In this document: positions 45,162 to 57,179 of the stretch, one piece after another
How the letters are laid out: every line of letters starts with the position of its first letter
Position numbering within the stretch: position 1 is the first letter of the stretch
DNA from: Anaeromyces robustus
Taxonomy: Eukaryota > Neocallimastigomycota > Neocallimastigomycetes > Neocallimastigales > Neocallimastigaceae
Length of the DNA stretch: 64,000 bases
Reading direction: 5' to 3'
Assembly (NCBI GenBank): GCA_002104895.1
Contig: MCFG01000056.1
Coordinates: 18,501-82,500, forward strand
Translations under genes and position numbers: made by a program
The notes under the pieces: generated by a model
Database searches by the model: none
The model's input: the letters and a program-made list of their open reading frames with translations, nothing else
Told to the model about the DNA's origin: nothing

Positions 45162-47786
45162 ATGAAACAAAATTTAATAAAGAATGGCTTAACATTTAAA
45201 ACACTTGGAAATGGAGGTAAAAATAGCGTTATTAATAAAAATATCGCTAATGAATTAAATGATTGTACAATATCCAGTATAGCAGAATATTATAAAAAGA
45301 AGAAGATGAGACTTTCACAAAGTAATCAAAACCATAGTCAAAAATCTGAGATTGGGTCTAAAGCTACTTTTGTAACAAAAGAAGATGAATATATGATAAT
45401 TATTAATATCTGTGGAATTTCAAAAAAAAATATAAAATTAGACTTAGTAGGAAATTATTTTATTATATCATGTCAAAAAAAAAAGACTATACTTTCTGGA
45501 GATAATGATAATAAATTTAGTTATTTTAAAAAATCATTTAAACTTCCAAATGATTCAGAACCAGAATCAATGCAAGCAAAATTGTATGAAAAACGATTAG
45601 AAGTTACTATCAAAAGAATAATTGATGATAAAATATCTAATAATTCAAAAATTTCACTTATTGAAAACAACGATAATGTAAATGAATCATCAATTCATGA
45701 TATAAGTAAAATAGATACAAAAGAAATAAGAAATATTCCAAATAAAGGAATAATAACTGATTCATTAGATTATCAAAAAGATAATAATATTAATAATAAT
45801 ATTGAAAATGAAAATATTGAAAATAAAAATATTAAGGTAAATCATATAAATAATACTAAAAAAAATAAACCAAATTTAAAAAGAAAAAGTGCTTTTTCTG
45901 AAACTAATATTTTAAAATTAAATTTTAATCCAGTGAAAAATTTAAGAAAACTTACCTCGGATACCAATTTGTTTTATAAAAATAATGTGAATAAAATTCT
46001 ATGTATAAATTCAACTTCATTTAATAATAAAGAGACAATTACATCAAAATTAAATAAATTAAAACTTTCATCATTTCTTCCTAATAGTAATACGGTAAAA
46101 CCAAAAAAATCTATTTCTGAACAAAGCTTAATTCATAATGAAGATATTAATCGAATAACATCTTCATCAAAAAATCAAGATATCCATAACTCTGGATGGA
46201 TTTTAGTTACGAAGAAAAAACCGTATAGAAGAAATAGCTTTTCGGATAAAGAAACTATCACGAAAAATCAAAGTTTCCAAATGAAAGTAAAATCAAATAA
46301 CAATAGTACTGAAGATATAAATAATTTAAATAGTAAAATACATTATAGAGATCCAAATAATATATATTCTTATCTTTACGTTAGTAGTGAAAATAATCTA
46401 TTGAGTAATATCTCTTTGAAAAGATCTTCAATGACCTTTGATAAAAATTCATTAAGAAATATCAATAGTAGTCAGCCAATTATAAATAAAAATAGTAGTA
46501 ATAATAATCTTTCAAGGACATCTATATCAAGTTCAAGGAAAAACAGTAATAGTAATAGTAATCATAATCTTACAAGGACATCTATATCAAGTTCAAGGAA
46601 AAACAGTAATAGTAATAGTAATCATAATCTTACAAGGACATCTATATCAAGTTCAAGGAAAAACAGTAATAGTAATAGTAATCATAATCTTACAAGGACA
46701 TCTATATCAAGTTCAAGGAAAAATAGTAATAGTAATAGTAGTTATAGTATTTCAAAAATGAAATCAGAATCATCAATATCAAGTATAAGAAAGAATAGTA
46801 ATAGTAATTATAATATAACAGAATCCAGATTAAAATCTGGATCAAGATCAGTATCAGCAACAAATTTAAGAAAACCCAGTAATAGCATTCCCAATAGTAA
46901 AATTAGTTCAAGAAAAAGTAGTTCTAATGATCTTTTAATATCTAAACCTAATGTAAGAAGAAGTTTATCGAATATTTCTGAAAAAAGTGAAAATAAAAAA
47001 CCTAATCATTTAAATAATAATATTTCAAATGAGAATGAAATTAAAAAAAGTTTACATCAAATGATTCTTGATAAATTAAATTCAAACAATAATAATAATA
47101 ATACTATTAAAAAAACTACAACAAGGAATTTATATGGATCAAATAATAATAAGGTTCGTCCTGTATTATCAAAACAAAATTCAACTGCAAATACTATGTC
47201 TATAAAAAATAAATATAATTTTTGTAGTTCAAAAAAAAATTTAATTCCAACCGTTGATCGTCAACAGTTAATTTTGGCTGATAAAAAATTAGAGAAAAAA
47301 GAAAGTAAATCATCCATTTATTCTGATAAAATGAATAAATTAAACGAAGATAAACTATTTTGGGATCATTCAACTAATATATATGAATCAATGAAATCAA
47401 AAATATTAAAAGATATTAATGAATCTATAAAATCTTTCAATACAAATAAAAAAAGTAAAAAACCATCTGCTATAATGACCAAACCCATTTCTTCAACTTC
47501 TGTTCAAGATAAAAATCAAACTCAAAAGCTAAATAAATCATCACCTTCTCCATTATCATCACAATATCAAAATCTTAGAAAACAATCTCTAATACCATCT
47601 ACTCCAAAAAGTAAATTATCTAATGATAAACCATTGTTAAAAATTAAAACAATACCAAACAATAATAATTTTACTCTAAAAAAATCAAAAATACCATATA
47701 CTCCAACTAGTAAAGCAACCTTAAATAAAATTGATGATTTAATAACAAATTCAATATATACAAAGAATAGAATTACTACATATTAA
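45162..47786 (+). CDS. Hsp20/alpha-crystallin domain protein with long disordered tail
   Basis: One uninterrupted frame of 874 residues. Residues about 68-152 form an alpha-crystallin domain: ATFVTKEDEYMIIINICGIS, KKNIKLDLVGNYFIISCQKK, FKKSFKLPNDSEPESMQAKL, then EKRLEVTIKR. The usual A-x-x-x-x-G-V-L signature is degenerate (AKLYEKRLEV, Gly replaced). The remaining roughly 720 residues are Ser/Asn/Lys/Arg-rich and predicted by eye to be disordered and strongly basic. They include four 20-residue units (about 447-527) of the type TRTSISSSRKNSNSNSNHNL. Small heat-shock proteins normally span 150-250 residues and hold unfolded clients. A fusion to such a tail suggests a cytoskeletal, condensate or RNA-associated role, which is only inference. 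No intron is visible. Confidence 0.8.
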   Translation: MKQNLIKNGLTFKTLGNGGKNSVINKNIANELNDCTISSIAEYYKKKKMRLSQSNQNHSQKSEIGSKATFVTKEDEYMIIINICGISKKNIKLDLVGNYFIISCQKKKTILSGDNDNKFSYFKKSFKLPNDSEPESMQAKLYEKRLEVTIKRIIDDKISNNSKISLIENNDNVNESSIHDISKIDTKEIRNIPNKGIITDSLDYQKDNNINNNIENENIENKNIKVNHINNTKKNKPNLKRKSAFSETNILKLNFNPVKNLRKLTSDTNLFYKNNVNKILCINSTSFNNKETITSKLNKLKLSSFLPNSNTVKPKKSISEQSLIHNEDINRITSSSKNQDIHNSGWILVTKKKPYRRNSFSDKETITKNQSFQMKVKSNNNSTEDINNLNSKIHYRDPNNIYSYLYVSSENNLLSNISLKRSSMTFDKNSLRNINSSQPIINKNSSNNNLSRTSISSSRKNSNSNSNHNLTRTSISSSRKNSNSNSNHNLTRTSISSSRKNSNSNSNHNLTRTSISSSRKNSNSNSSYSISKMKSESSISSIRKNSNSNYNITESRLKSGSRSVSATNLRKPSNSIPNSKISSRKSSSNDLLISKPNVRRSLSNISEKSENKKPNHLNNNISNENEIKKSLHQMILDKLNSNNNNNNTIKKTTTRNLYGSNNNKVRPVLSKQNSTANTMSIKNKYNFCSSKKNLIPTVDRQQLILADKKLEKKESKSSIYSDKMNKLNEDKLFWDHSTNIYESMKSKILKDINESIKSFNTNKKSKKPSAIMTKPISSTSVQDKNQTQKLNKSSPSPLSSQYQNLRKQSLIPSTPKSKLSNDKPLLKIKTIPNNNNFTLKKSKIPYTPTSKATLNKIDDLITNSIYTKNRITTY
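46501..46740 (+). repeat. 60-bp coding tandem repeat, four copies
   Basis: Four exactly 60-bp units. The copies at 46561 and 46621 are identical, 46681 differs from them at one base visible to me, and 46501 differs at a few bases at its start. The unit is a multiple of three, so copy number changes keep the frame. Near identity at synonymous sites points to recent expansion or gene conversion. Confidence 0.95.
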
Positions 47787-48529
47787 TATAACTATATATT
47801 TTAAAAAATATATTTAATATATAAAAGTTATGTTAATATTTATATGTATTTTATATAATTATATTGAATTTAATAATAATTATATCTAATGTTTAAAGAT
47901 ATTATAATATAGTTTTTATTAGAAATAGAAATAAAAAAAAAATTTTTTTTTATATATATTTTTTTAATGTAGTTATCTATTATATTAAGTAAATAAATTT
48001 TTTTACATATATATATGTATTGATTATTTAATTTTCAAATGCACGTGTATAAAGTTAAATAATATTGGAAATCTTAAAAAAAATTTTTTTTAAAAAAAGA
48101 AAAGGGATAAAACAAAATTAAAATTATAATATAAAAAGTAAAATTATAATATAAAAAGTAAAGAATAATAAAATAAAATAAAATAAAATAATAAAATAAA
48201 ATAAAAATAAAAATAAAAGTAAAAGTAAATGTTTTCATGTTAAACAGTTTAACATATTAATAAAAAATATATTAAAAAATTATAATAAAATATAAATAAA
48301 TAAATAAATAAATAAATAAAATTTTATTCAAAAGAAATTTATATTTAATTATAAAACAAAATAAGATACAAATAGATACAAATAGATTAATAAATTAAAC
48401 AAGCAACAAAATAAAAAAGAATTATTCATAAAATTATAAAACCAAAAAGAAAATCAAAAATTAAAAATAAAGTTTTTGTATATAAATAATAAAAATAATT
48501 TATATATTTATACATAATTAATTTTAAAA
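47787..48529. other. Intergenic with a small palindrome
   Basis: AT-rich DNA with a 20-bp duplicated unit near 48120-48161, and a palindrome at 48237-48255 (ATGTTAAACAGTTTAACAT; 9-bp arms around one A) about 280 bp before the next start codon. Confidence 0.6.
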
Positions 48530-49411
48530 ATGGAATTTAAAACAGTTGAAAAACAAGTAAAATTTTTATTTATATTCTGCATTGTAAGTATTGATATTTA
48601 ATATGAATTAAATTGAGATATAAGTAATTGAATAAATTTAATAAATTTATTAGATATTGAATATTGAAATATATTTATAAAATTTAAAAATATAAATTTT
48701 ATATTTGATATTTGATATATAATATTAATATTTTTTAAAATTTAAAAAATGTAGGTTGTTCAATTTTTAGATTTAATATATTTCTTTATATATAATGAAG
48801 GATTTCTTATAGAAAAAATTGTATACTCGGCTCCTTTATTATTATTACTTGCATTTCCATCATATTTACTATATTCTTTAGTAATTGTAAGTTATTAATT
48901 ATTACTAAATTTTATTTTTTTTATTATAAATAATATTAAATATTAAATTTCTACAATAAATTTTTAAAAATTTTTAGGGAAATAAATATAATTTAGTAAA
49001 GTTTGGACTCCTTTTTAATGGTTTACCTATTTATTATCTTATTATTGGAATAAAGAATGCTATATGTTGGATTTTAGTAATAATAGAAAATGATGTTTCT
49101 TTCTTCAATTTAGTGGATTTTACAAATCCAATTATACTCTCAATAATAATTATTTTTTGTTTAGTTGTTATAGTAGCAATGGTATATATATTAAATTATT
49201 ATTTACATTTATTATCAAATAATAAAATAATATAATATAATTAAATATTAATTTTCATATTTTTTTTTTCATTTATAAATACTTAATTCGAAATCTCTTT
49301 AAAAAGATATATTCAAGAAATATATTACAAACTTATGTTAAAAAATTAAAAACAGAAAACAGGGGGTTAATTGGTGAAAGTGAAGAAGCAGTATTATTAA
49401 AGATGATATAA
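48530..49411 (+). CDS. Unknown small multi-pass membrane protein
   Basis: Four exons: 48530-48583, 48755-48886, 48978-49181 and 49307-49411, giving 164 residues. All three introns are phase 0 with GTAAGT or GTATAT donors. A short charged N-terminus (MEFKTVEKQVK) is followed by about four hydrophobic segments (about 12-32, 43-62, 72-95 and 118-139) and a basic-to-acidic cytosolic tail (LQTYVKKLKTENRGLIGESE). The clean intron structure and charged ends support a real gene. I do not recognise the family. No signal for localisation beyond membrane insertion is visible. Confidence 0.65.
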
Positions 49412-50911
49412 TATAATAGAACTATTACTATTAAATGAATATTGGAATTTCAATAAAAAAAAAAACTTTTAAATTATAATATCTAATATTTATATCGAAT
49501 ATAATTTTTAAAATATTTAACAAGTAAAAATTATATATATTAATTTATATATATATATAGATTCAAATTGATATTATATAAATATAAATGCATTAATATA
49601 TAAAAGCAAATAGAATAAATATTTTTATTCTATAAATAATAATACTTTTAAAAATAAAAGAACAAAAAAATAATATATAGAATATCTATTAAAGTTAGAT
49701 AGATATATAACAATAGAATAAAAAATAAAATAAACTAAAAAATAAATAATTAAATAATTTTTTTAAAAAAAAAAAAAAGAAATATGAAATATATAATAAT
49801 ATTTAAATTAAAGCATAGAATAATATAAAGTAAATAATTTAATATTTAAAATTATTATTATTTTTTTCTTTTTTTAAAATTTATTTTTTTTTTTTTTGTT
49901 TTTAAATATTATAATTATTTACATATAATATTACAAAAATGATAAAACAATGTATTATTTAATAATTTATTAAAAAACTGAGAAAAAAATTTTTTTAGAG
50001 TTTTCCAATATTATATAAAAAAATTTTCCAATATTATATAAAAAAATTATTATAAATTTATTTTATTCTAAATAATTAAATTACAATGTATTAATTATTA
50101 TATATTGATAATATATTCAAAAATATTATATATTAAATTAATATTATTATTATGATTTAATATACATTGACATATTATTATTAGTATTAACTATTATTAT
50201 TAATAGTTAAATACATTATATTAAAATTACATCAATGTTAAGACATTTATATTAAATACTATTAAAAAAAAGCATTTTTATATTATACTTTTTATGCTCT
50301 TTGTGAAGTATCTTTTTAAATATTAGCATCAATTATTAAAAAGTGCTTAAATTTTTAATATATAATTACTGTGTTATTAAATAAGTGTTTTAATTATTAT
50401 TATAAAATACGAGTTATATCAATTATTATATTAATCTTGTCATTCTACCTACAGCAATATTATAATGTTAAATTCCACATCACACAGAAACTTTAAAATT
50501 ATTAATTATTATATATTATAGAATATTAATAATTTAATATAATATGTTTTATGTAGAATATATTTTGTATTATATAGTAATATATTGTAATATATTATAT
50601 CAATATAATTAATTTAAATAATTAATGATTTTACTACATAAAATTTCCATAAACTGCTGACTTCATCATCAGGTTGGTTAAAAAATTTTAAATGTTTTTT
50701 TTTGTTACCTCTTTCCTTTTATATTATTATAAATAAATTAAATTTGAACTATCAATTACCAATTACCAATTACCAATATAATAATATAATAAATAAATAA
50801 ATAAATAGTATTTAATAAGTATTATTAATTAAATATTTAAAAAAAAATAATATTTATTAAAACAAAATAAACAATAACAAATAAAAAAAAAAAAAAAAAC
50901 AAAAACCATAA

Positions 50912-50942
<31 letters not shown>

Positions 50943-50951
50943 ACAAATAAA

Positions 50952-50982
<31 letters not shown>

Positions 50983-51216
50983 TATAATAATAATAATAAA
51001 GACGTATTTAAATACTTTTATTATTTTTCCTTTTTTTTTTAAAAAAAAAAAAACGAAAAAAAAACATAATTTATTAATAATTAATTAAATATAATTATTA
51101 AACGAAATAAAATAAACCAAAACGAATTATATATATAATACTATAATATTTATAATATTCTAATAATATATAATATAATATATTTGAATAATATAGTAAA
51201 AAAAAAAAAAAACAAA
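49412..51216. other. Intergenic with a palindrome-rich island
   Basis: About 1.8 kb before the inositol kinase gene. A directly repeated unit of about 24 bp occurs near 50002 and 50026. The part 50090-50710 has fewer homopolymers than its surroundings and several imperfect inverted repeats. No open frame is convincing. Confidence 0.5.
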
Positions 51217-52189
51217 ATGAACACTGAAAATAGTTACAATAATTACAGAGATATCAATATTCAACTTCAAGAAAGTGTTGGTGGTAAATATTATATTTTT
51301 TAAGTGTATTTTTAATAAAATGTATTCTACTATATGTTTTTTTTTTTTTTTTTTTTACTTTTACTTTTTTTTTCTTCTATTAGAATTATTATAAATAATA
51401 AAATAAATTTTTATATATAAGAAAAAAAAAAATTTTTTTTGAAATATAATTGCTAATTTATTTATTTATTTATTTATTTATTTATTTTAATTATATTATT
51501 AATAATATAAAGCTGTATATGGAAGAATAAGTAAGTTGGGATCCAGCTTCTTTAAAATGATAACTGATCCAACAGTTGCTTTTAATAATGGAGGTGATGT
51601 AAAAACATTTGATGGTCAAGTTGCTGGTCATGGTGGCATTTTACAACTTCCAAATGGTAGTTTAATTAAAGGTTCAACTGAAGTTGAACTTAATTTCTAT
51701 AAGGCAGTTAAAGATTATAATCTTCCATTAAAAAAATTCATGCCAGAATGTTTTAATTTTGATCCATCTTTCAAACAAATTGAAGGTAAAATTTCTATTA
51801 CTTGTCTAATTTAGAAATAATAAAATTTATATGATATATATATATATATAAAATTAATGAATTGTAAAATTTTAAATAATATTTTTTTTTCTTACTTTTT
51901 TAGAACAATATTTACAAAATAAGCAAGGTTGTTTTATTAATATGTCAAATTTATTATTAAATTATCTTAATCCAAATGTTATTGATATTAAATTGGGTAC
52001 AAGATTATACGATGATGATGCAGATGAAATGAAAAAACAAAAAATGATTGCTATGGCAAATAATACTACTTCAGCAGCAACTGGAATTCAAATTTCAGCT
52101 CTTCAAGTAATATATATACATTTATTTATTTATTACTAATTTATATATATATACTTATTTTATAATTATTTATACATAATGTTTTTTTT

Positions 52190-52255
<66 letters not shown>

Positions 52256-52893
52256 TATTTTTTAATTATATATATATATTTAATATACATTATTAATTTT
52301 AATCATTTCTAATGAAATTTTAAAATTTTTTTATATGTATAATTTCATTATATTTTTATTTTTCATGTATTTTTATTTATAACAATGAAAAGGTATTTGA
52401 TAAACCAGAACAAAGAATTAAAAAAATTGGTAAAACATATGGAAAAATGTTAACAGTTGATAATTTACCACATGCTTTATTAAGATTCTTTTATAATATT
52501 ACTGAACCTGTTTATAAAAATTCTATTTATTCTAATGAAGAAGAATTAGATAAATCATTCCTTAATCGTGAACCATCAAATTATACAGTTGGTTTTTTCA
52601 AAGCTATTCTTTCACAAATATATGAATTAAGAGATGCCGTTTATAATTGTCATGCAAGAATTTATGGTAGTTCTCTTTGTATTATTTATGAAACAATTGA
52701 AGTTGCTAGAGAAGTAGAAAGAAGATGTGAAAACCCTGAAGCATATGTATATCCATTTTCTGTTCATCTTATTGATTTTGCTCATTCATCATTTGTTGAT
52801 CCAAGTTTAGGTGAAGATCAAAGTTTAATGACTGGACTTAACAATTTAATTGTTATTATCGAAAATTACCTTAAAACTTTTAATAAAATTTAA
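51217..52893 (+). CDS. Inositol polyphosphate kinase (IPK/IPMK family)
   Basis: Four exons: 51217-51283, 51513-51785, 51904-52106 and 52393-52893, giving 347 residues. The signature PxxxDxKxG is present as PNVIDIKLG (residues 137-145) followed by TRLYDDDA. QVAGHGG and STEVELNFYKAV match the nucleotide-binding N-lobe. GSSL (273-276) is the family's SSLL-type motif and IDFAHS (308-313) the metal-binding IDF motif near the C-terminus. The enzyme phosphorylates inositol phosphates; the compact size fits IPMK/Arg82 or a small IP6K and the sequence alone does not decide. In fungi such kinases make IP4/IP5 or pyrophosphates that act in phosphate sensing and transcription. Exon 1 is short and disordered, and its start is the only suitable ATG. 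Confidence 0.93.
52200..52257. repeat. (ATT)n array in the inositol kinase intron
   Basis: About 18 ATT units after a poly-T run in the third intron. Confidence 0.85.
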
Positions 52894-53079
52894 TTAATTA
52901 ATAATAATAATAATAATTAAAAAAAAAAAAAAAAAGAAAAATCATAAATTATTATGAAGAAAGGATACTTAAGTAATTGATAATATATATTAATGTATTA
53001 TCTATTTTCATAAAAAAACAAACGAAAAGAAATACTAATATTATATATATATAAATAATATTTCATTATATTATTATTC

Positions 53080-53113
<34 letters not shown>

Positions 53114-53396
53114 GAATAAGAAAAAAAAAATATTTTATTTTAATTAAATTTATTTATTTATTTTTTTTTATTTTGTAATATTTTATCTCCCTTATTTATA
53201 ATTGAATTTTATATATATATATATTAAAATGTATTTTTATTTCTTTTTTTTTCTATCTTATTTCTTTATATTTACTTGTAAATATTGATTAAATTAACAA
53301 GTAATTCATAAAGAAAAAAAGAAAAAGTAAAAAGTTCAAAAAAACAAAAACAAAACGAACGATAAACCTTAATATAATATTATTTTTTCTTATTAA

Positions 53397-53442
<46 letters not shown>

Positions 53443-54491
53443 TTATTAGTTTTAACTAAATATAAATCGTTAATCCATTCATATTAATCTATTATTATTT
53501 AAATATATATATTTTATTTTATTTTTTTTTTTTTTTTTTTTTTTTTAACAATAAATATTACAGATAATATATATAATTTATATTAAAAAAAAAATAATAA
53601 TAAAAGTATAAATAAAAATAAATATAAATAAAACAATAAAAAAAAATAAATAAAAAAATAAAAAATAAAAAATAATAAAAAATAAAAAAAGAATAATAGA
53701 AAATAAAACAATATTAGAATATATAAAATGTGTATTAATTTATTTTACTTTTTATATATTTATTGATTTAATTATTTAGGGTTATTGTATATATATTAAA
53801 GAATATTTAGAACAATATATATATATAATTAATATTTTTTCCTTTCAAATTTAATAAAATAAAGAAGCAAAATATTATTCCAATCACAAGGTCTTTTGAA
53901 GTTTCCCCATTAAGGAGAGTTTAATAAATTTCACATATTTTCTTTACAGATGTTACATCTTTGTTCTATATCATTTAGAGAGGGGTGAAGATATATCGTT
54001 TGATTATTTAATATATTTATTTGTTATTTAATAAAAAAAATTGTAAACTCTTACACAAAAAAATTTTTTAAAAAAAATAATATAAGATTCCTTTTATTAT
54101 TTAACTATTTATTTAGAAAATTATAAATAAAATGATTTAAAAAAAAAAAATTAATAAATTAAATATTATTATAAAAACAAAATAATGTGTCTTTTTGTAG
54201 GATAAATTTATAATAAAAATGTGATATATTTTACAAAAATTAAATTTATTTTTATAAACGTAAATATACATTCTTTCTCAACATTAAAATATATTATTAT
54301 TATTATTATTTTATTAAAATTAAATAAAAAGTTAATTTTTAAAAACTATTTATTTGTATTTTAATATTTTAGGAAAGAATATATTATATTAATATATATT
54401 TTGATATATACTTTATGTATTGAAATAATTAATATTTATTTTTTTTTTTTTTTTTTATTTTTTTTTTTCATATTTATCTATTAATGTTTAA
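52894..54491. other. Convergent intergenic with a possible gene relic
   Basis: About 1.6 kb between convergent genes. It holds a 40-nt poly-A run (53401-53440) and poly-T runs. The block 53860-54000 is less AT-biased than its surroundings and may carry a decayed minus-strand coding fragment. Confidence 0.5.
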
Positions 54492-56096
54492 TTAAAAATC
54501 TTTTAAGCGTTCTAGGAACGCTTCATAGAGTTTATTCATTTTGGAATTACCTTCTGGTTTACTTTGTACTAATTTTTTATATAAATTTGGTTTAAATTTT
54601 TTAATAGTATGTGCATCTCTACATATACACATAAAGAGACTAAGTACTGCTGCATCTGTAATTACAAATACTGATGTAAAAATTGCTTTTGAACCTGTTA
54701 ATGCAATTGAAATATATTCATTTACGTCATCAAATGATAAAGGTTCTTCATGGGTAACATTATACGAACGACCATAATAATCTTGTACTTCTTCAACGAA
54801 CTTTTTAGTATTAAACTTTCCAAAACATGCACAAATTGCTACAGAGATAATTATTGAAATTAAAACAATACTAATTTCACTTAAAACTAATAAAAGTTTA
54901 ATCATCATATTATCAAATAATATATCATCATCATGTTCTTTCATAAGATAAAATGAATCTTCTGACGCCTGAATAAGCGGTTTACCAAAAATAGCAAGTT
55001 CATTTAAAGTCTTTTCTCCAAATAATTCTGAAATATATTCTACAAAATCAATATATTGTTTATTTACTTTATAAAAATTATCAATTGCTTTTAAGAATGG
55101 ATTTCTAGACTTAGCAAATTTTCCATTTAATGATATCACTGATAATATTTTTTCCCATACTCTCAATAAATTATTCATTGAATCAAATATAGTCATGATT
55201 AATGCATTAATACAAATTGATCCTAATAATCTTTTAATTGTACGAAGAAAACATTTCTTTGTTGGACTAGGAATTCCTTCAATTTTTAAAAGACCATCAC
55301 CAGCTGGTTTGCTTTTGTACATATAATAGGTATATAATGTTGTGGCAGTAACATATATAATACTTTCGATCACTTTAGTTGAATAAAAATATGAAAACAT
55401 TAAGAACATGATAAATATTATTCGATTGAATGCAGTATTACTAAATCCTAAAAAGGCAGCATCATTAATAAATGCTTTATACATAGCATAAATAATGAAA
55501 TAATCTAATATGGCTTTAAAAATACAATTAACCATACTTAAATAGAAAATTGAAGGATAACTTCTAATAGGTGCTATAGATTCATTTAAAAATTCTTTCG
55601 AAAACTTTATTTTTTTTGCAAAAGCAAAATTTTTATGCAAACATTTTCTTTTAAAAAAGATTCCAATGACAATAGTAACAATTATAAGTAAAAATCCTAA
55701 AGTCCAAAGCCATATACTCCAAAAATATCTAAATACAATAAGAGTAATAAAAGTTATAAATGCAGTGGAAAACACGATTCGGAAAGTATAAATAAATATC
55801 TTATCAGTGTGACTAAATATAAATATATATATATATATGCATATCAAAGATATATTTATGATTTAATTTAACGATTTAATAATACAATTTAACACTTTTT
55901 GATATATACATTTTAATATTTTATTATTAAAATCAAATAGAATATTTTAAATAATTACTTACAGAATTAATAATTTATAATAGATAATTGTTAAACAAAA
56001 TGATACAATATATGTTATTACTTTTACTGAAATATCCAAAATGATATCTTTTATTTTTTCTTTCTTTTTTTCATCTTCTTCTGCAGAGTTATTGGA

Positions 56097-56133
<37 letters not shown>

Positions 56134-57179
56134 GAAGAAGAAGAAGAAGAAGAAGAAGAAGAACTTTGTCTTTTTTCAAAGTTTATATTATATGTATCTC
56201 TATTGAAATAATCTTCCATGATATCATCAGATTTTTCACTGTTATCAAAATATCTTACATTGAATTCTTTAGTTGCTTCACTGTGTGTAATAACCAATTT
56301 ATCATAATCATAGTCATTGTAAATAGAAGTTGGTGTTATAGTAGAAGTAGAAGTAGAAGTAGAAGTTATTTCAGTATTTATTTTGGAATCCCTAAGTGTA
56401 TTAAAGACAGTTTCTGTCGGATTTAATGTTACAAATAATACTGTATTAGTTTCAGTAAGATTTTCCATTGTATATATATTATAGTCAAAAATACTAGCAT
56501 TTATCACTTTTCTTTTATAATTCATTCTTTCAGTTATATCATTGTTAAGATCTTCATCTTTTCCATTTTTAATAATACTAATAATACCAGAAATAGATAG
56601 TTGAAAACAACCAATAACCACAGAAATAAATAATATAATTGCCCAAATATTTGAAATTTTTGGATTTTCGAAAACTTCTACTTTTTCTTTTTTCGCAATT
56701 TTTTTTATTCTTTTATACTTTTTAATTCTAGTAAAAATTTTATATTTACTTTCATTATTTTTGAATTCATTTTTATTTATACTGATATTTACTTTTACAT
56801 TTTCATTTTCACTTTCAGTTCCAATTTCGGTTTCAATATCAATGTCTATATCACTGTCAGTGTCAATGTCAGTGTCGATGTCAGTGTCACTGTCAATATC
56901 AGTGTCAGTATCAATTTCACTTATACTTTCATTTTCATATTCACTCTCATTTCCATTCTTATTCTTATTTATTCTTTTATTTTTATTTTTATTTTTTGAA
57001 TGAAAAATTCTTTTCCAAAATAAATAACAAATATATATCCCATAAATATACAATAGAATACTATATAATAATAAAGTTATATTAAATGATGATTGAGATG
57101 TGTCAGCATTTAAAAAATAAAAACTTATTAGAAGTAGAAAACCAAAAAGTAATAAATGTACATATATATTTATTGTCAT
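54492..57179 (-). CDS. Choline transporter-like (SLC44/CTL) family membrane protein
   Basis: Two exons on the minus strand, 55963-57179 and 54492-55812, giving 845 residues. The N-terminus has two hydrophobic segments (MTINIYVHLLLFGFLLLISF, then LLLYSILLYIYGIYICYLF). A soluble region follows, with an Asp-Ile/Asp-Thr repeat (about residues 90-120), Thr/Ser-rich stretches and poly-Ser plus poly-Asn tracts. From about residue 380 there are eight or more hydrophobic helices. The segment YVTATTLYTYYMYKSKPAGD with KRLLGSICINALIMTIFDSM resembles the core of the CTL domain (PF04515). Long luminal loops and an N-terminal membrane segment agree with SLC44 topology, and the intron restores continuity of helices. 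The expected role is choline or related transport, but fungal Pns1-like members are poorly defined. Confidence 0.75.
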
